Part shown: positions 1 through 8,401 of the stretch, one piece after another
How the letters are laid out: the number at the start of each line of letters is the position of its first letter
Position numbering within the stretch: position 1 is the stretch's first letter
Notes under the pieces: generated by a model
Told to the model about the DNA's origin: nothing
Databases searched by the model: none
Seen by the model: the letters and a program-made list of their open reading frames with translations, nothing else
Translations under genes and position numbers: made by a program
DNA from: Mycobacterium nebraskense
GTDB taxonomy: Bacteria; Actinomycetota; Actinomycetes; Mycobacteriales; Mycobacteriaceae
Reading direction: 5' to 3'
Assembly (NCBI RefSeq): GCF_002102255.1
Contig: NZ_LQPH01000185.1
Span: 29,351-93,350 of the forward strand
DNA: 64,000 nucleotides

Positions 1-849
1 GGGCAGCAGCATGGCGAAGTCGAAGTCCAATTCGTGCTCTTTGCCGTCGAGTTGCTCGTAGCGCAGCTTGCCGTCCATCACCTCATGGACGGCCGCTTGC
101 GTGATAGCCCTGACGCCGCGCTCGCGGAACAGCGACTCGGTCCACAGCCGGCTGGACTGCACGAAGCCCTTCTCGACGAAACTCATGCCACCGACGCCGA
201 AGTCGCCCAGTTCGTACTCGTTCGTGAGGTAGACGATCTCGGCGAGGTCTCGCACGCCGGCTGCTCGCAACGTGTGCTCAACGTTGAAGGCGTACTCGAA
301 CGCCGCACCCTCGCATGTGCAGGTGCCGTGCCCGACGCCAATGACGAGGCGCTGCTTCTCGCCGGCCTTCATTCTGGCGATGACCCGGTCGAGCGCTTGC
401 GCCGCTTCGACGGCGTGGGCCGCGGTGCACACCGAGTGTGAGTGACCGGCAGGCCCGAGCCCCGGAGTGGCCGCGAAGTTCAGTCGCGGTCCGGTCGCAT
501 TGATGAGGTAGTCGTAAATAATGGTGCCGGTCTGGCCGTCGTGCTCCTCATCGGTGTAGGTGAAGTCCACCGATGGTGCCGACTCGTCTTCAGTGCCCTC
601 CGGATGGATTGCCGTGGCAAGCGCTTGATGGAACGCAATGCCCTTGCGCCGGTATATCGGCCTGAGCGGAATCAGCACCTTGGCTGCATCCATCCGGCCC
701 ACGCCGACCCAGATGTTCGACGGGATCCAGTTCCAGTCGGCATTGGGAGAAATCACGACGACCTCGTGACTGCGACCTAGCCATCGGCGCAGATGCAGCG
801 CGGCGGTATGCCCGGCGATACCAGCGCCGAGGATCACGACTCGTGCCAT
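1..849 (-). CDS. FAD/NAD(P)-dependent oxidoreductase, sulfide:quinone reductase-like (partial, 3' end off window)
   Basis: The first 283 codons are present and the frame is still open at base 1, so the C-terminus is missing. The ATG at 847-849 is preceded by GGAGGAG. Residues 8-13 (GAGIAG) form the N-terminal FAD-binding Rossmann loop, and ATG near residue 117 fits the second dinucleotide-fold element. Cys175 and Cys177 lie in a GHGTCTCEG segment, where sulfide:quinone reductases carry a redox-active cysteine. The likely role is oxidation of sulfide or persulfide with electron transfer to quinone at the membrane. The divergent neighbours (AhpD-like, thioredoxin, small Cys-rich protein) fit thiol or sulfur redox work. 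A generic NADH dehydrogenase-like flavoprotein remains possible because the C-terminal quinone-site region is not visible. Confidence 0.75.
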   Translation of the reverse strand, partial: MARVVILGAGIAGHTAALHLRRWLGRSHEVVVISPNADWNWIPSNIWVGVGRMDAAKVLIPLRPIYRRKGIAFHQALATAIHPEGTEDESAPSVDFTYTDEEHDGQTGTIIYDYLINATGPRLNFAATPGLGPAGHSHSVCTAAHAVEAAQALDRVIARMKAGEKQRLVIGVGHGTCTCEGAAFEYAFNVEHTLRAAGVRDLAEIVYLTNEYELGDFGVGGMSFVEKGFVQSSRLWTESLFRERGVRAITQAAVHEVMDGKLRYEQLDGKEHELDFDFAMLLP

Positions 850-1027
850 TGATACTCCTCCACTCCACGTGCCGGCATAAACCCCCTGCGGTGTAGCTGC
901 TCCGCAAGGGAACACCAGGCACTTCGAGGTCAGATTGCGCTCCCGCGACGACGCATCTCTAGGGCCGATGGACTCTATTGGCGGAGGTATATGTGCACCC
1001 AAGGACGATTCAGATGCAACAGGAGGA

Positions 1028-1049
1028 ATACCCCTACCCGTATAGGTAT
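1028..1049. promoter_or_regulatory. Candidate operator, CsoR/CstR-like palindrome
   Basis: Arms ATACCCCTA (1028-1036) and TATAGGTAT (1041-1049) match as an inverted repeat at 7 of 9 positions around a 4-bp spacer. The site sits just upstream of the ATG at 1060 in the divergent region shared with the sulfide:quinone reductase-like gene. C-rich/G-rich palindromes of this kind are typical of CsoR-family sensors of copper or persulfide. Assigning it to that family is inference; no such regulator is encoded in the window. Confidence 0.4.
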
Positions 1050-1059
1050 TATAGTAGGC

Positions 1060-1443
1060 ATGACGGAACACAACCACTACCAGCAGGTGCTGGACGACCT
1101 CAACCCACAGCACCGCGCCCTGCGCAAGATGATCCCGGATGTGTACCGGGGTTTTGCCGAGATGAGCAATGGCGCACTGACCTCGGGCGCCTTGGACAAA
1201 AAGTTCAAGGAGCTGATCGCGATGGCGATCGGCGTCGTAGCCGGATGTGACGGCTGTATTGCCTCCCACGCCCAGGGGGCGGCGCGCGCCGGCGCCTCCA
1301 AGGAGGAGGCCGCCGAGGCGATCGGCGTCAGCATCCTCATGCATGGTGGGCCGGCCACGATTTACGGTGCTCGTGCCTACACCGCCTTCTGCGAATTCGT
1401 CGACTCGACCTCGGATACCGCCACCCCAGGATCGCCCCAATGA
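1060..1443 (+). CDS. AhpD-like / carboxymuconolactone decarboxylase family protein
   Basis: This 127-residue protein has the AhpD/CMD fold signature: a CDGC pair followed by His (VAGCDGCIASHA), the redox CxxC-x3-H site of alkylhydroperoxidase AhpD relatives. It probably reduces peroxides or other oxidised thiol substrates using a thioredoxin-type donor; a thioredoxin gene follows. The ATG at 1060 gives the usual family N-terminus. An in-frame ATG at 991 has a better Shine-Dalgarno (GGAGG at 983-987) but would add 23 atypical residues and place the operator-like palindrome inside the gene. The start is therefore somewhat uncertain. Confidence 0.82.
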   Translation: MTEHNHYQQVLDDLNPQHRALRKMIPDVYRGFAEMSNGALTSGALDKKFKELIAMAIGVVAGCDGCIASHAQGAARAGASKEEAAEAIGVSILMHGGPATIYGARAYTAFCEFVDSTSDTATPGSPQ

Positions 1444-1548
1444 TTACGCCCCGTCGCGTGGAGCAGTTAGTCAGCCCGGCGTATCCGGGTCGCTGGGCCT
1501 CTTCGGCCCAGATCCGGTCGTAACCCTCAAAGCCCGAAAGGAACAACC

Positions 1549-1923
1549 ATGACCGTCAAAACACTGACCGGCGCCGATTTCGAGTCGACGATACTTGCGA
1601 GCACCGTTGTGCTCGTTGACTTCTGGGCCCCTTGGTGCGGACCATGCCGGGCATTCGCCCCGGTCTTCGAACGGTCCGCGGAAAATCACCCGGACGTCGT
1701 CCACGCCAAGGTGGACACCGATACCGAGCGCGAATTGGCCGCGACCGTAGGCATCCGCTCCGTTCCGACCATCATGGCGTTCCGGGAGGGCATCCTCGTC
1801 TACAGCCAGCCGGGAGCGATGTCACCGGCGGTGCTGGACAACTTGATCGAGAAGATCAAGGGTCTTGACATGGAGCGGGTCCGCGCCCAGATCGCCGAGC
1901 GCAAAGCTGCCGTGAAGGCATAG
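1549..1923 (+). CDS. Thioredoxin
   Basis: This 124-residue single-domain thioredoxin carries the classic active site FWAPWCGPC around residues 26-34, the cis-proline segment SVPT, and a hydrophobic C-terminal helix. It is longer than E. coli thioredoxin by a short charged tail. AAAGGAAC about 8 bases upstream serves as ribosome binding site. It lies 105 bp after the AhpD-like gene and 38 bp before the small Cys-rich gene, all on the same strand, so it is probably the electron donor for the AhpD-like protein or recycles persulfide formed by the divergent oxidoreductase. Cytosolic: no signal peptide is seen. Confidence 0.93.
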   Translation: MTVKTLTGADFESTILASTVVLVDFWAPWCGPCRAFAPVFERSAENHPDVVHAKVDTDTERELAATVGIRSVPTIMAFREGILVYSQPGAMSPAVLDNLIEKIKGLDMERVRAQIAERKAAVKA

Positions 1924-1961
1924 TGGTCCAGCCGCTTCGCCCTGAATAGGAGTGAGCAACC

Positions 1962-2093
1962 ATGTGCTACCCCGTACGCTGCCGTCGCTGCGGCAACATC
2001 ACCTGGGCGGGCTGTGGCCAGCACGCCGAGAGCGTGATGAAACGCGTGCCCACTGACCAACGATGCATCTGCAGCCCTAGCATCGCCAGATAG
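1962..2093 (+). CDS. Small Cys-rich protein (43 aa), CYPV-type zinc-knuckle family
   Basis: A 43-residue protein starts at ATG 1962 with AGGAG at 1949-1953. It begins MCYPVRCRRCG, continues with TWAGCGQH, and ends with an RCIC element, giving seven cysteines and one histidine. This resembles a widespread family of very short proteins with a CYPV-x-C-x2-CG-x3-W-x-GCG-x-H pattern, recognised here from memory. The arrangement suggests one zinc site or a reactive thiol cluster. Its place behind thioredoxin and AhpD-like genes suggests a part in thiol or metal handling, but no biochemical function can be assigned. Confidence 0.7.
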   Translation: MCYPVRCRRCGNITWAGCGQHAESVMKRVPTDQRCICSPSIAR

Positions 2094-2104
2094 CGCACCC
2101 CTGG

Positions 2105-3250
2105 TCAGGTCGTCAGGATGGTCGCCGCGGCGGTGCCTGGCGCGCCATAGAGCTGAGCGAACCCGACCCGCAGCTCACCCGGTACCTGGCGATCGCCTGC
2201 CTCGCCGCGAAGTTGCCGCACCAGTTCATGAATTTGGCGCAGACCCGACGCCCCGATCGGCTCGCCGTTGGCGATGAGGCCGCCGTCGGTGTTGACCGGC
2301 ATCGAGCCGCTGATTTCGGTGGCACCGTCGGCCAGTAACTTCTCCTGCTCTCCATCGGCGCAGAACCCGCACTCGGCCATGTGGATGATCTCCGCGCCCG
2401 CGTCGGTGTCCTGCAGCTGGATGACGTCGACGTCCTCCGGCGCCACGCCCGCCCTCTCGAACGCGGCGCGCGACGCGTACACGGTCGGCGACACGTCCTC
2501 GTCGACCGGGGCGAAGGTGGTGTTGACCTCGTAGGCGCCATACCGACGGGTGCGCACTTCGACCGCCCGCAAGAAGATCGGCGTGGCGGTGTAGCGATGC
2601 GCGATGTCCGCGCGGCACATCACCACTGCGGCCGCGCCCTCGTCGGGCGCACAGAACATATACTGGGTGAGCGGGTAGTTCAGCATCGCCGAATTCAGGA
2701 TGTCGTCTTCGGATATCGGCTTGCGGCGAAAGGCGTTGGGATTCAACGCCCCATTGCGAAAGTTCTTCGCGGCCACCTTGGCCAGTGTCTGCTGTGAGAT
2801 GCCGTGGTCGTGCAGGTAGCGGTTGGCCTTCATCCCGAAGAACTTGGTGGTGAGGTACTGCCCGTTCTCGGCGTACCAGCGCGGCATTCCCACCAGGGCC
2901 GGGTCCTCGGTGAAGGCGCCGCGCGGATGCTTGTCCAGACCGATGGCGATCCCGATGTCGTAGTCGCCCAGCCGGATGCCGTCGGCGCAGGCCTTGGCGG
3001 CGCTGGCCGCGGTCGCGCACGCGTTGAACACGTTGGTGAACGGGATGCCCGACAAACCCACCATGGCGACGATCGCGTCGGGATTGGCCACCGTCCAGCT
3101 GCCTCCGGTAGCGGCTTGGATGTCCTTCCACCCGATGCCCGCGTCGGCGACCGCGAATTGAATTGCGTCCGCGGCCATCTCCATCGCGGACTTGCCCTCG
3201 AAGCGGCCGAACGGGTGCAGGCCGACACCGATGATGGCCACGTCATTCAT
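2105..3250 (-). CDS. Thiolase-family protein / lipid-transfer-like acetyl-CoA acetyltransferase
   Basis: This 381-residue protein has the thiolase fold of the SCP2-thiolase/Ltp group. The N-terminal nucleophile is Cys78 in NACATAAS. The C-terminal loop reads NTDGGLIANGEPIGASG, where the usual catalytic His of GHP is replaced by Glu, and the second catalytic Cys near the C-terminus is not apparent. Such members act in retro-aldol or thiolytic steps of side-chain degradation, often with a DUF35 partner, which is not seen nearby. The ATG at 3250 fits the conserved start MNDVAIIGVG. It is the last gene of a minus-strand operon after the CoA-transferase and P450 genes. Confidence 0.85.
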   Translation of the reverse strand: MNDVAIIGVGLHPFGRFEGKSAMEMAADAIQFAVADAGIGWKDIQAATGGSWTVANPDAIVAMVGLSGIPFTNVFNACATAASAAKACADGIRLGDYDIGIAIGLDKHPRGAFTEDPALVGMPRWYAENGQYLTTKFFGMKANRYLHDHGISQQTLAKVAAKNFRNGALNPNAFRRKPISEDDILNSAMLNYPLTQYMFCAPDEGAAAVVMCRADIAHRYTATPIFLRAVEVRTRRYGAYEVNTTFAPVDEDVSPTVYASRAAFERAGVAPEDVDVIQLQDTDAGAEIIHMAECGFCADGEQEKLLADGATEISGSMPVNTDGGLIANGEPIGASGLRQIHELVRQLRGEAGDRQVPGELRVGFAQLYGAPGTAAATILTT

Positions 3251-3323
3251 GAGCGCCGCTCTCCCCCGCAAGCGGGAGGTGCCCCCACCTCATCGCTCAG
3301 CTCTGCATCGTCGACGGCGCGGT

Positions 3324-4553
3324 TCATGCAATAGCTCCCGAGTCCTTCAGCTCCTCGATGCGGTCCCAATCCATGCCCAGTTCCATCAGCACGATCTCGG
3401 TGTGCTCGGAGGCCTGCGGCGCCCGCGTGGTCACCAGCGGCTCGTGGTTGAACTGGACGGGGCCGCGCACGACGCGGAAAGGCTTTCCGCCGCTGGCGAG
3501 CTCGACCTCGCTGATCATGTCGTTGGCAAGGGCCTGCTCGTCGTCGACCAGGTCGAGCAGGCTCTGGAACGGTGCCCACTGACCCTTCATCGTTTTCAGG
3601 TGCTGCCGCCAGTAGTCGAAGGGCTTGGCGGCGAAGGCCTTTGCGATCAGCTCGGCGGCCGCGCCGGCGTTCTGTATCAGCGGGAGCACCTCGGAGAAGC
3701 GGGGATCGTCGGCGGCCTCAGGGATGCCCAGATGCTCGAACGTATCGCGGATCAAGCCGGTCGGACTGATGATGCACAGGTTGATCGTGCCGCCATCGGA
3801 GGTTTCGTAATTGCCCATGAAGGGGTTGACCGACATCGCGGTGGCGGAACCCGGCATGAATGTGCGCATGACTTCTCCGGTCTCCATGCCCTGCGTCACG
3901 CTCGCACCCGCCGCCCACCAGGCCGTGCTCAACAACGACACGTCGAGCTCGAGGGCTTCGCCGGTGCGCTCGCGATGCAGCAACGCGGCCGAGATGCCGC
4001 CGGCGATGAACATGCCGCCGATGGAGTCCCCGAACGCGGGAATGCCTTGCCCCAGTGCGCCGCCCAGCTCCTCCGGCGTCAGCGCGTATCCGATGCCGCT
4101 GCGCGTCCAGAATGCCGTCCCGTCATAGCCGCCCACGTCACGCTCGGCGCCCTTGTCGCCGTATGCCGAACCGCGCGCGTAGACGATGTTCGGGTTCACC
4201 GCGCGGATGTGCTCCACGTCGAACTTGTGCTTCTGCCGCCGCGCCGGCATGTAGTTGGTAAGGAACACATCGGCGGTCTTGGCCAGTTCGTAGATCACTT
4301 CCTGACCGCCCGGCGTGGAGACGTCGATCCCGACGCTGCGCTTGCCCCGGTTGGGATGTTCCATCAGCGGATGCCGCTCCGGGTCGACTTGGATGCCGCC
4401 CATGTTGACGAACCCGCGTTGGGTGTCGCCCCGCAGTGGGTGCTCGACCTTGATGACGTCCGCGCCCCAATCGGCCAGGATGGCACCCGCCGCCGGGACG
4501 AAGGTGAATTGCGCAAGTTCCAGGACCCGGAAGCCCGACATAACTTTGACCAT
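3324..4553 (-). CDS. Class III CoA-transferase (CaiB/BaiF family)
   Basis: The protein has 409 residues, the normal length for the family. The N-terminus MSGFRVLELAQFTFVPAAG holds the CoA-binding Rossmann-like start. ADVIKVEHP and NRGKRSVGID are standard family blocks, and Asp176 in FGDSIGG is the expected catalytic aspartate that forms the acyl anhydride. It would transfer CoA between organic acids, activating a substrate without ATP. It lies 10 bp downstream of the P450 gene and 73 bp upstream of the thiolase gene, so the three are probably one transcript. The acid substrate cannot be deduced. Confidence 0.9.
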   Translation of the reverse strand: MVKVMSGFRVLELAQFTFVPAAGAILADWGADVIKVEHPLRGDTQRGFVNMGGIQVDPERHPLMEHPNRGKRSVGIDVSTPGGQEVIYELAKTADVFLTNYMPARRQKHKFDVEHIRAVNPNIVYARGSAYGDKGAERDVGGYDGTAFWTRSGIGYALTPEELGGALGQGIPAFGDSIGGMFIAGGISAALLHRERTGEALELDVSLLSTAWWAAGASVTQGMETGEVMRTFMPGSATAMSVNPFMGNYETSDGGTINLCIISPTGLIRDTFEHLGIPEAADDPRFSEVLPLIQNAGAAAELIAKAFAAKPFDYWRQHLKTMKGQWAPFQSLLDLVDDEQALANDMISEVELASGGKPFRVVRGPVQFNHEPLVTTRAPQASEHTEIVLMELGMDWDRIEELKDSGAIA

Positions 4554-4563
4554 TTTCGGGACC

Positions 4564-5772
4564 CTACTTTGCGTCGAACGTCACGGGAAGCGCCGTCGGC
4601 GAACGGAAGGGCTGGCCGTGGATGTGTGGGTCGTCGTCGGTCAGCAACCTGACGTTGGTCACCCGATCCAGCAGGCATTCGACCGCGACGCGGGTTTCCA
4701 GCCGGGCCAGGTGCAGACCCAGACACGTGTGCTCGCCGGCGGCGAAGGAGATGTGCGGCACGTGCTCGCGGAAAATGTCGAACTCTTCCGGACGATCCCA
4801 GCGCCGCTCGTCGCGGTTCGCCGACCCGATGCACACGCCGACCACCGAACGCGCCGGAATCTCGACACCTTCCAGCTCGGTGTCCTCGGTGGTGAAGCGC
4901 TGCACGGTGGTCAGCGGCGTCTCGAAGCGCAGCCCTTCCTCGATGGCCTGCGCCAAGAGCTCGCCGTCGGCCTGCACCGCGGCGAACTGATCGGGATGAG
5001 TGAGCAGCAGGTACAGCAGGTTGCCCGACGAGCGGTACGTGGTCTCCAGCCCGGCCGGCAGCAGCAGCCGCAGGAAGGAGTAAATGGCCTCGTCGCTTAG
5101 TTTTTCGCCGTCGATCTCCGCGGTGACCAGATCGCCGATGATGTCCTCGGTGGGCTCGGACTTGCGCTGTTCGATCTGCTCTACGAAGTAGTCCTTGAGC
5201 GCCGCCGATGCCTCGAAGGCACGCTCGTAGTCGACGTGGTAGCTGATCAATTGCACGGCGCGCTTGCGAAACGTCGGCAGGTCGTCGGCGGGCAGCCCGA
5301 GCAGTTGGGCGATGACGCGGGTGGGGAATTCGAAGGTGAAATTGCGGACCAGGTCGGCTTCACCGGTGTCGATGAACTCGTCGATCAGTGCGTTGCAGAT
5401 CGGTCGCACAATGGTGTTCTCCCAGCGGGCCAGCGCCTTGGACTTGAATGCCGCGGACACCAGGTTGCGATGGTCGCGATGCTTCTTTCCCTCCATCGCC
5501 AGGATGGTCGGGCCCATGAAGAGGCCGATCGTCTTGTCATACGGTGCGGAGCTGAACACCCGGCCGTCCCGGAACACCTTGTTCACCGCATCGAAGGACA
5601 CCGCGGAGTACTCGCGCTTGGGCATCAGCGACTCGGGGGTCCTGGAATAGTCCATGACCGTCCCGTGGAACACCCCCGATTCGCGGCGCTTCCGGGCGAA
5701 GAACGGGTAGGGATCACGCAGGCTGACGGTCTGGCCGTCGGCACCGGCGGCGGCGTGAACGTTGGTCGTCAC
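4564..5772 (-). CDS. Cytochrome P450
   Basis: This 402-residue soluble bacterial P450 has the I-helix segment LLPAGLETTYRS (residues 238-248), the ExxR pair at Glu279/Arg282, and the heme loop FAAGEHTCLG with Cys350 as axial ligand. The start is GTG at 5772 with GGAG upstream. It is a clear paralogue of the P450 at 22136-23362, sharing the FRDDRIFSS-like and LLPAGLETTYRSSGNLLYLLLTHP blocks, so the two probably act on related substrates. It is the first gene of a P450 / CoA-transferase / thiolase operon, about 50 bp downstream of a perfect palindromic operator. Confidence 0.95.
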   Translation of the reverse strand: MTTNVHAAAGADGQTVSLRDPYPFFARKRRESGVFHGTVMDYSRTPESLMPKREYSAVSFDAVNKVFRDGRVFSSAPYDKTIGLFMGPTILAMEGKKHRDHRNLVSAAFKSKALARWENTIVRPICNALIDEFIDTGEADLVRNFTFEFPTRVIAQLLGLPADDLPTFRKRAVQLISYHVDYERAFEASAALKDYFVEQIEQRKSEPTEDIIGDLVTAEIDGEKLSDEAIYSFLRLLLPAGLETTYRSSGNLLYLLLTHPDQFAAVQADGELLAQAIEEGLRFETPLTTVQRFTTEDTELEGVEIPARSVVGVCIGSANRDERRWDRPEEFDIFREHVPHISFAAGEHTCLGLHLARLETRVAVECLLDRVTNVRLLTDDDPHIHGQPFRSPTALPVTFDAK

Positions 5773-5822
5773 CTTGGATCTCCAGCATCTTCAGCGTGAA
5801 CGGCATGGCCTTGCGTAAGATC

Positions 5823-5843
5823 CTACTGTAATTCTTACAGTAG
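5823..5843. promoter_or_regulatory. Perfect palindromic operator (regulon motif A, copy 1)
   Basis: Arms CTACTGTAA (5823-5831) and TTACAGTAG (5835-5843) are perfect reverse complements around a TTC spacer. The site is in the promoter region of the P450 operon starting at 5772. Related sites with the same 9-3-9 geometry occur at 10668, 16906, 23459 and 27191. The size and symmetry suit a TetR-type dimer; the regulator is not identified. Confidence 0.8.
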
Positions 5844-5883
5844 ACAATATGGGCGGGCCGGAAGTTGCTCGCTTGGGACCGCC

Positions 5884-6726
5884 TCAGCGATCGGCGTGGG
5901 CTGAGCCGGAGTTGGTCAATTTCGCGGCGCGGGCCAACAGGCCGGCGTATCCCGCGCCGAGCAGGCGGGGCAGCGCCGCCATCGCTCGCCCATCGGGACC
6001 GATCAGGATTCTGGCGCGGTTGCGTTCCGCGTCGCGGAGAATCAGCCGGGCCGCCTTCGTGGCAGAGGTGAGCGCCGCACGGTCGAACAGCTTGGCCGCA
6101 AGATCGGGGTCCTCGGCGCCCGCGGTGCGCATGTTGGTCCCGAAGTTGGTGCGCACGACACCCGGATGCACGCAGTGCACCGTCACGGGGCGGCGTTCGA
6201 TGATCATCTCTTGGCGCAGCGCTTCCGTGAAGCCGCGCACCGCGAACTTCGAAGTGCTGTAGGCGCCTTGGTAGGGAATGGCGATGAGGCCGAAGGCGCT
6301 GGACAGGTTGACCAACCGCGCGGGGCGCTGGGCGGAACCCGATTGGAGGAGTTGTGGCAGAAAGGCTTTGGTGCCGTTGACCACGCCGCCGACGTTGATG
6401 CCGATCAGCCAGTCGTAGTCCTCCCAGGACATGTCCGCCACGCCGGCGAAGAGGTCTACGCCGGCATTGTTGAACACCATTGAGGCGGGCCCGTGTTCGC
6501 GGCGTGCGTCGTCGGCGAAGGCCAACACCGCCTCGCGGTCGGCCACGTCGACCCGATACGTCGTGACATGCCCGGGAGGACAAGCCGCCTGGGTTTCCGC
6601 CAGACCGTTCGGGTCGATGTCGGACGCCGCCACATGCGCCCCGCCGCGGGTGAGCGCGAGGGTCAGTGCGCGACCGATGCCCGAGCCAGCGCCGGTGACC
6701 ACGGCGACGCGGTTCCGGTATCTCAT
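5884..6726 (-). CDS. Short-chain dehydrogenase/reductase
   Basis: The protein has 280 residues. It shows the NAD(P) glycine motif TGAGSGIG at residues 11-18, NNAG near residue 89, and the catalytic Ser (LSSA) with Tyr-x3-Lys (YSTSK). The C-terminus is longer than in minimal SDRs and resembles the SDR family members with a carboxy-terminal helix common in mycobacterial catabolic clusters. The ATG at 6726 is 14 bp downstream of the end of the acyl-CoA synthetase gene, so it is the last gene of the five-gene operon beginning at 10646. It probably oxidises a hydroxyl group on an intermediate. Confidence 0.92.
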   Translation of the reverse strand: MRYRNRVAVVTGAGSGIGRALTLALTRGGAHVAASDIDPNGLAETQAACPPGHVTTYRVDVADREAVLAFADDARREHGPASMVFNNAGVDLFAGVADMSWEDYDWLIGINVGGVVNGTKAFLPQLLQSGSAQRPARLVNLSSAFGLIAIPYQGAYSTSKFAVRGFTEALRQEMIIERRPVTVHCVHPGVVRTNFGTNMRTAGAEDPDLAAKLFDRAALTSATKAARLILRDAERNRARILIGPDGRAMAALPRLLGAGYAGLLARAAKLTNSGSAHADR

Positions 6727-6740
6727 GGACTCGTTGCCGG

Positions 6741-8393
6741 TCAGCCGTTCACCGCCTGCTCGCGGGCCCACCGGTAGTCGGCCTTACCCGACGGGCTGCG
6801 CTCGATTGCCGCACGGAACGCGATCGCTTTGGGAAGTTTGTAGCGAGCCAACGATTGGCCGGCGTGCGCGATCAGTTCCTCGGCGTCCGCGTGGGCGCCT
6901 TCGGCCAGCGCGACGACGGCCACGACCTCCTGGCCCCACCGTTCGCTGGGTCGTCCGGCGACCACGACGTCGGCCACCGCCGGGTGCGACGCGATGGCGG
7001 TCTCGACCTCCTCGACGAAGATCTTCTCGCCGCCCGAGTTGATCGTCACCGAATCGCGGCCCAGCAATTCGACGCTGCCATCGGCGTGGTGCCGTGCCCG
7101 GTCGCCGGGAATCGCATAACGCACCCCGTCGATGACGGGGAATGTCTTGGCGGTCTTGGCCGCATCGCCCTTGTAGCCCAGCGGAACATAACCGCGCTGC
7201 GCCAGCCAGCCCATTCCGTCGTGACCCGGTTCCAGGATGGTGGCCAGATCCTCGGCCGCCACGAACGTGTCCGGTCCCGCGTTGAAGGTGCCGGTCGACA
7301 CCGCCCCCGACGTCGACATGTGGTGCATCTGCGCGCCGGTCTCCGAGGATCCGACACCGTCGACGACGACGGCGTTGGGCAGCACTTCGATCAAACGCTG
7401 CTTGACGAACGGGGTGAGCAACGCGCCTCCGTTGGCGACCACGGCCAACGACGACACGTCCGCGATCCCTTTCTCGATGGCGGCGACCAACGGACGGGCC
7501 ATCGCATCACCGACCACCGTCACCACGGTCACGCGCTCGCGTTCGATGGTTCGGACGACCTCCTCGGCGTCCAAACGATCGACGACCGACGGGAAGACGA
7601 CGGATTGGCCGGTCGTGATCGCCGTCATCACACTCCACTGGGCAGCGCCGTGCATCAGTGGCGGCAGGATCATCAGCTTGGTGCCGGGACCCGCGGCCAC
7701 CCCCGCCGCGATCTCCTCGACGGATCCGAACGGCTCACCGGTCATCAGGTTGCGCCCGCCGAAGGACGTCATGAAGATGTCGTGCTGGCGCCACAGCACG
7801 CCTTTCGGCATTCCCGTCGTGCCGCCCGTGTACAGGACGTACAGGTCGTCGGGGGAATGCTGCACCTGCGGGGGCTCCGGCGCGAAGGACGCGATGGCGC
7901 GCTCGTAATCCACTGCGCCGTAGATCAACTCGTTGCCCGAGTCATCGGCGATCTGAATCAGCACCCGCAGCTGGGGAAGGTCCGGAAGAATTTCGGCCAC
8001 CCGCGGCGCGAACGCGGCGTGGTAGATCAGCGCGGTTGCCCCCGAATCCGCCAACAGGTACTGCAGCTCGCTTTTGACGTAGCGGAAGTTGACGTTGAAC
8101 GGGGCGACTCGAGCCTGGAACGCGCCCAGTAATCCCTCGACGAATTCATTCCCGTTGTATGCGTAGATGCCGAGCAGGTCCTGACCCACCTCATGGCCGG
8201 GCAGCGCGGAACGTTCGGTGTGGCAGCCCAGCCCGCGGGAACGCAGGTACGCGGCGAGGCGGTACGACCGTTCGACCACCTGTTCATAGCTGTAACGCCG
8301 TCCGCCCTGGATCAGCAGCTCCCGATCGGGGATCGCGGCCGCGACGGCTGCCGCGACGGCGGGTACCGTGAATTGTGTTGCGGTGTCGGACAT
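6741..8393 (-). CDS. Acyl-CoA synthetase (AMP-binding, FadD19-like)
   Basis: The protein has 550 residues. The ATP/AMP signature YTGGTTGMPKG, the acyl-binding region PPLMHGAAQW, the GSSETG motif and the C-terminal GKADYRWA with the adenylation lysine are all present. The blocks NVNFRYV, GDAMARPLV and SPSGKADYRWA closely resemble M. tuberculosis FadD19, a ligase of sterol side-chain acids (comparison from memory). It activates a carboxylic acid as adenylate and then CoA thioester in the cytosol. The start ATG at 8393 lies 8 bp after the end of the hotdog gene, within one tight operon. Confidence 0.92.
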   Translation of the reverse strand: MSDTATQFTVPAVAAAVAAAIPDRELLIQGGRRYSYEQVVERSYRLAAYLRSRGLGCHTERSALPGHEVGQDLLGIYAYNGNEFVEGLLGAFQARVAPFNVNFRYVKSELQYLLADSGATALIYHAAFAPRVAEILPDLPQLRVLIQIADDSGNELIYGAVDYERAIASFAPEPPQVQHSPDDLYVLYTGGTTGMPKGVLWRQHDIFMTSFGGRNLMTGEPFGSVEEIAAGVAAGPGTKLMILPPLMHGAAQWSVMTAITTGQSVVFPSVVDRLDAEEVVRTIERERVTVVTVVGDAMARPLVAAIEKGIADVSSLAVVANGGALLTPFVKQRLIEVLPNAVVVDGVGSSETGAQMHHMSTSGAVSTGTFNAGPDTFVAAEDLATILEPGHDGMGWLAQRGYVPLGYKGDAAKTAKTFPVIDGVRYAIPGDRARHHADGSVELLGRDSVTINSGGEKIFVEEVETAIASHPAVADVVVAGRPSERWGQEVVAVVALAEGAHADAEELIAHAGQSLARYKLPKAIAFRAAIERSPSGKADYRWAREQAVNG

Positions 8394-8401
8394 TAGGCCT
8401 C

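Noticed and set aside
3192..4652. A 486-codon open frame on the plus strand opposite the CoA-transferase gene
   Set aside because: It is antisense to a well-supported gene with clear family motifs, encodes a His/Arg/Ala-rich low-complexity protein with no motif, and arises from GC-rich third positions.
6855..8132. A 425-codon plus-strand frame opposite the acyl-CoA synthetase
   Set aside because: The minus-strand gene has all adenylation motifs; the plus-strand frame shows only biased Arg/Gly/His composition.
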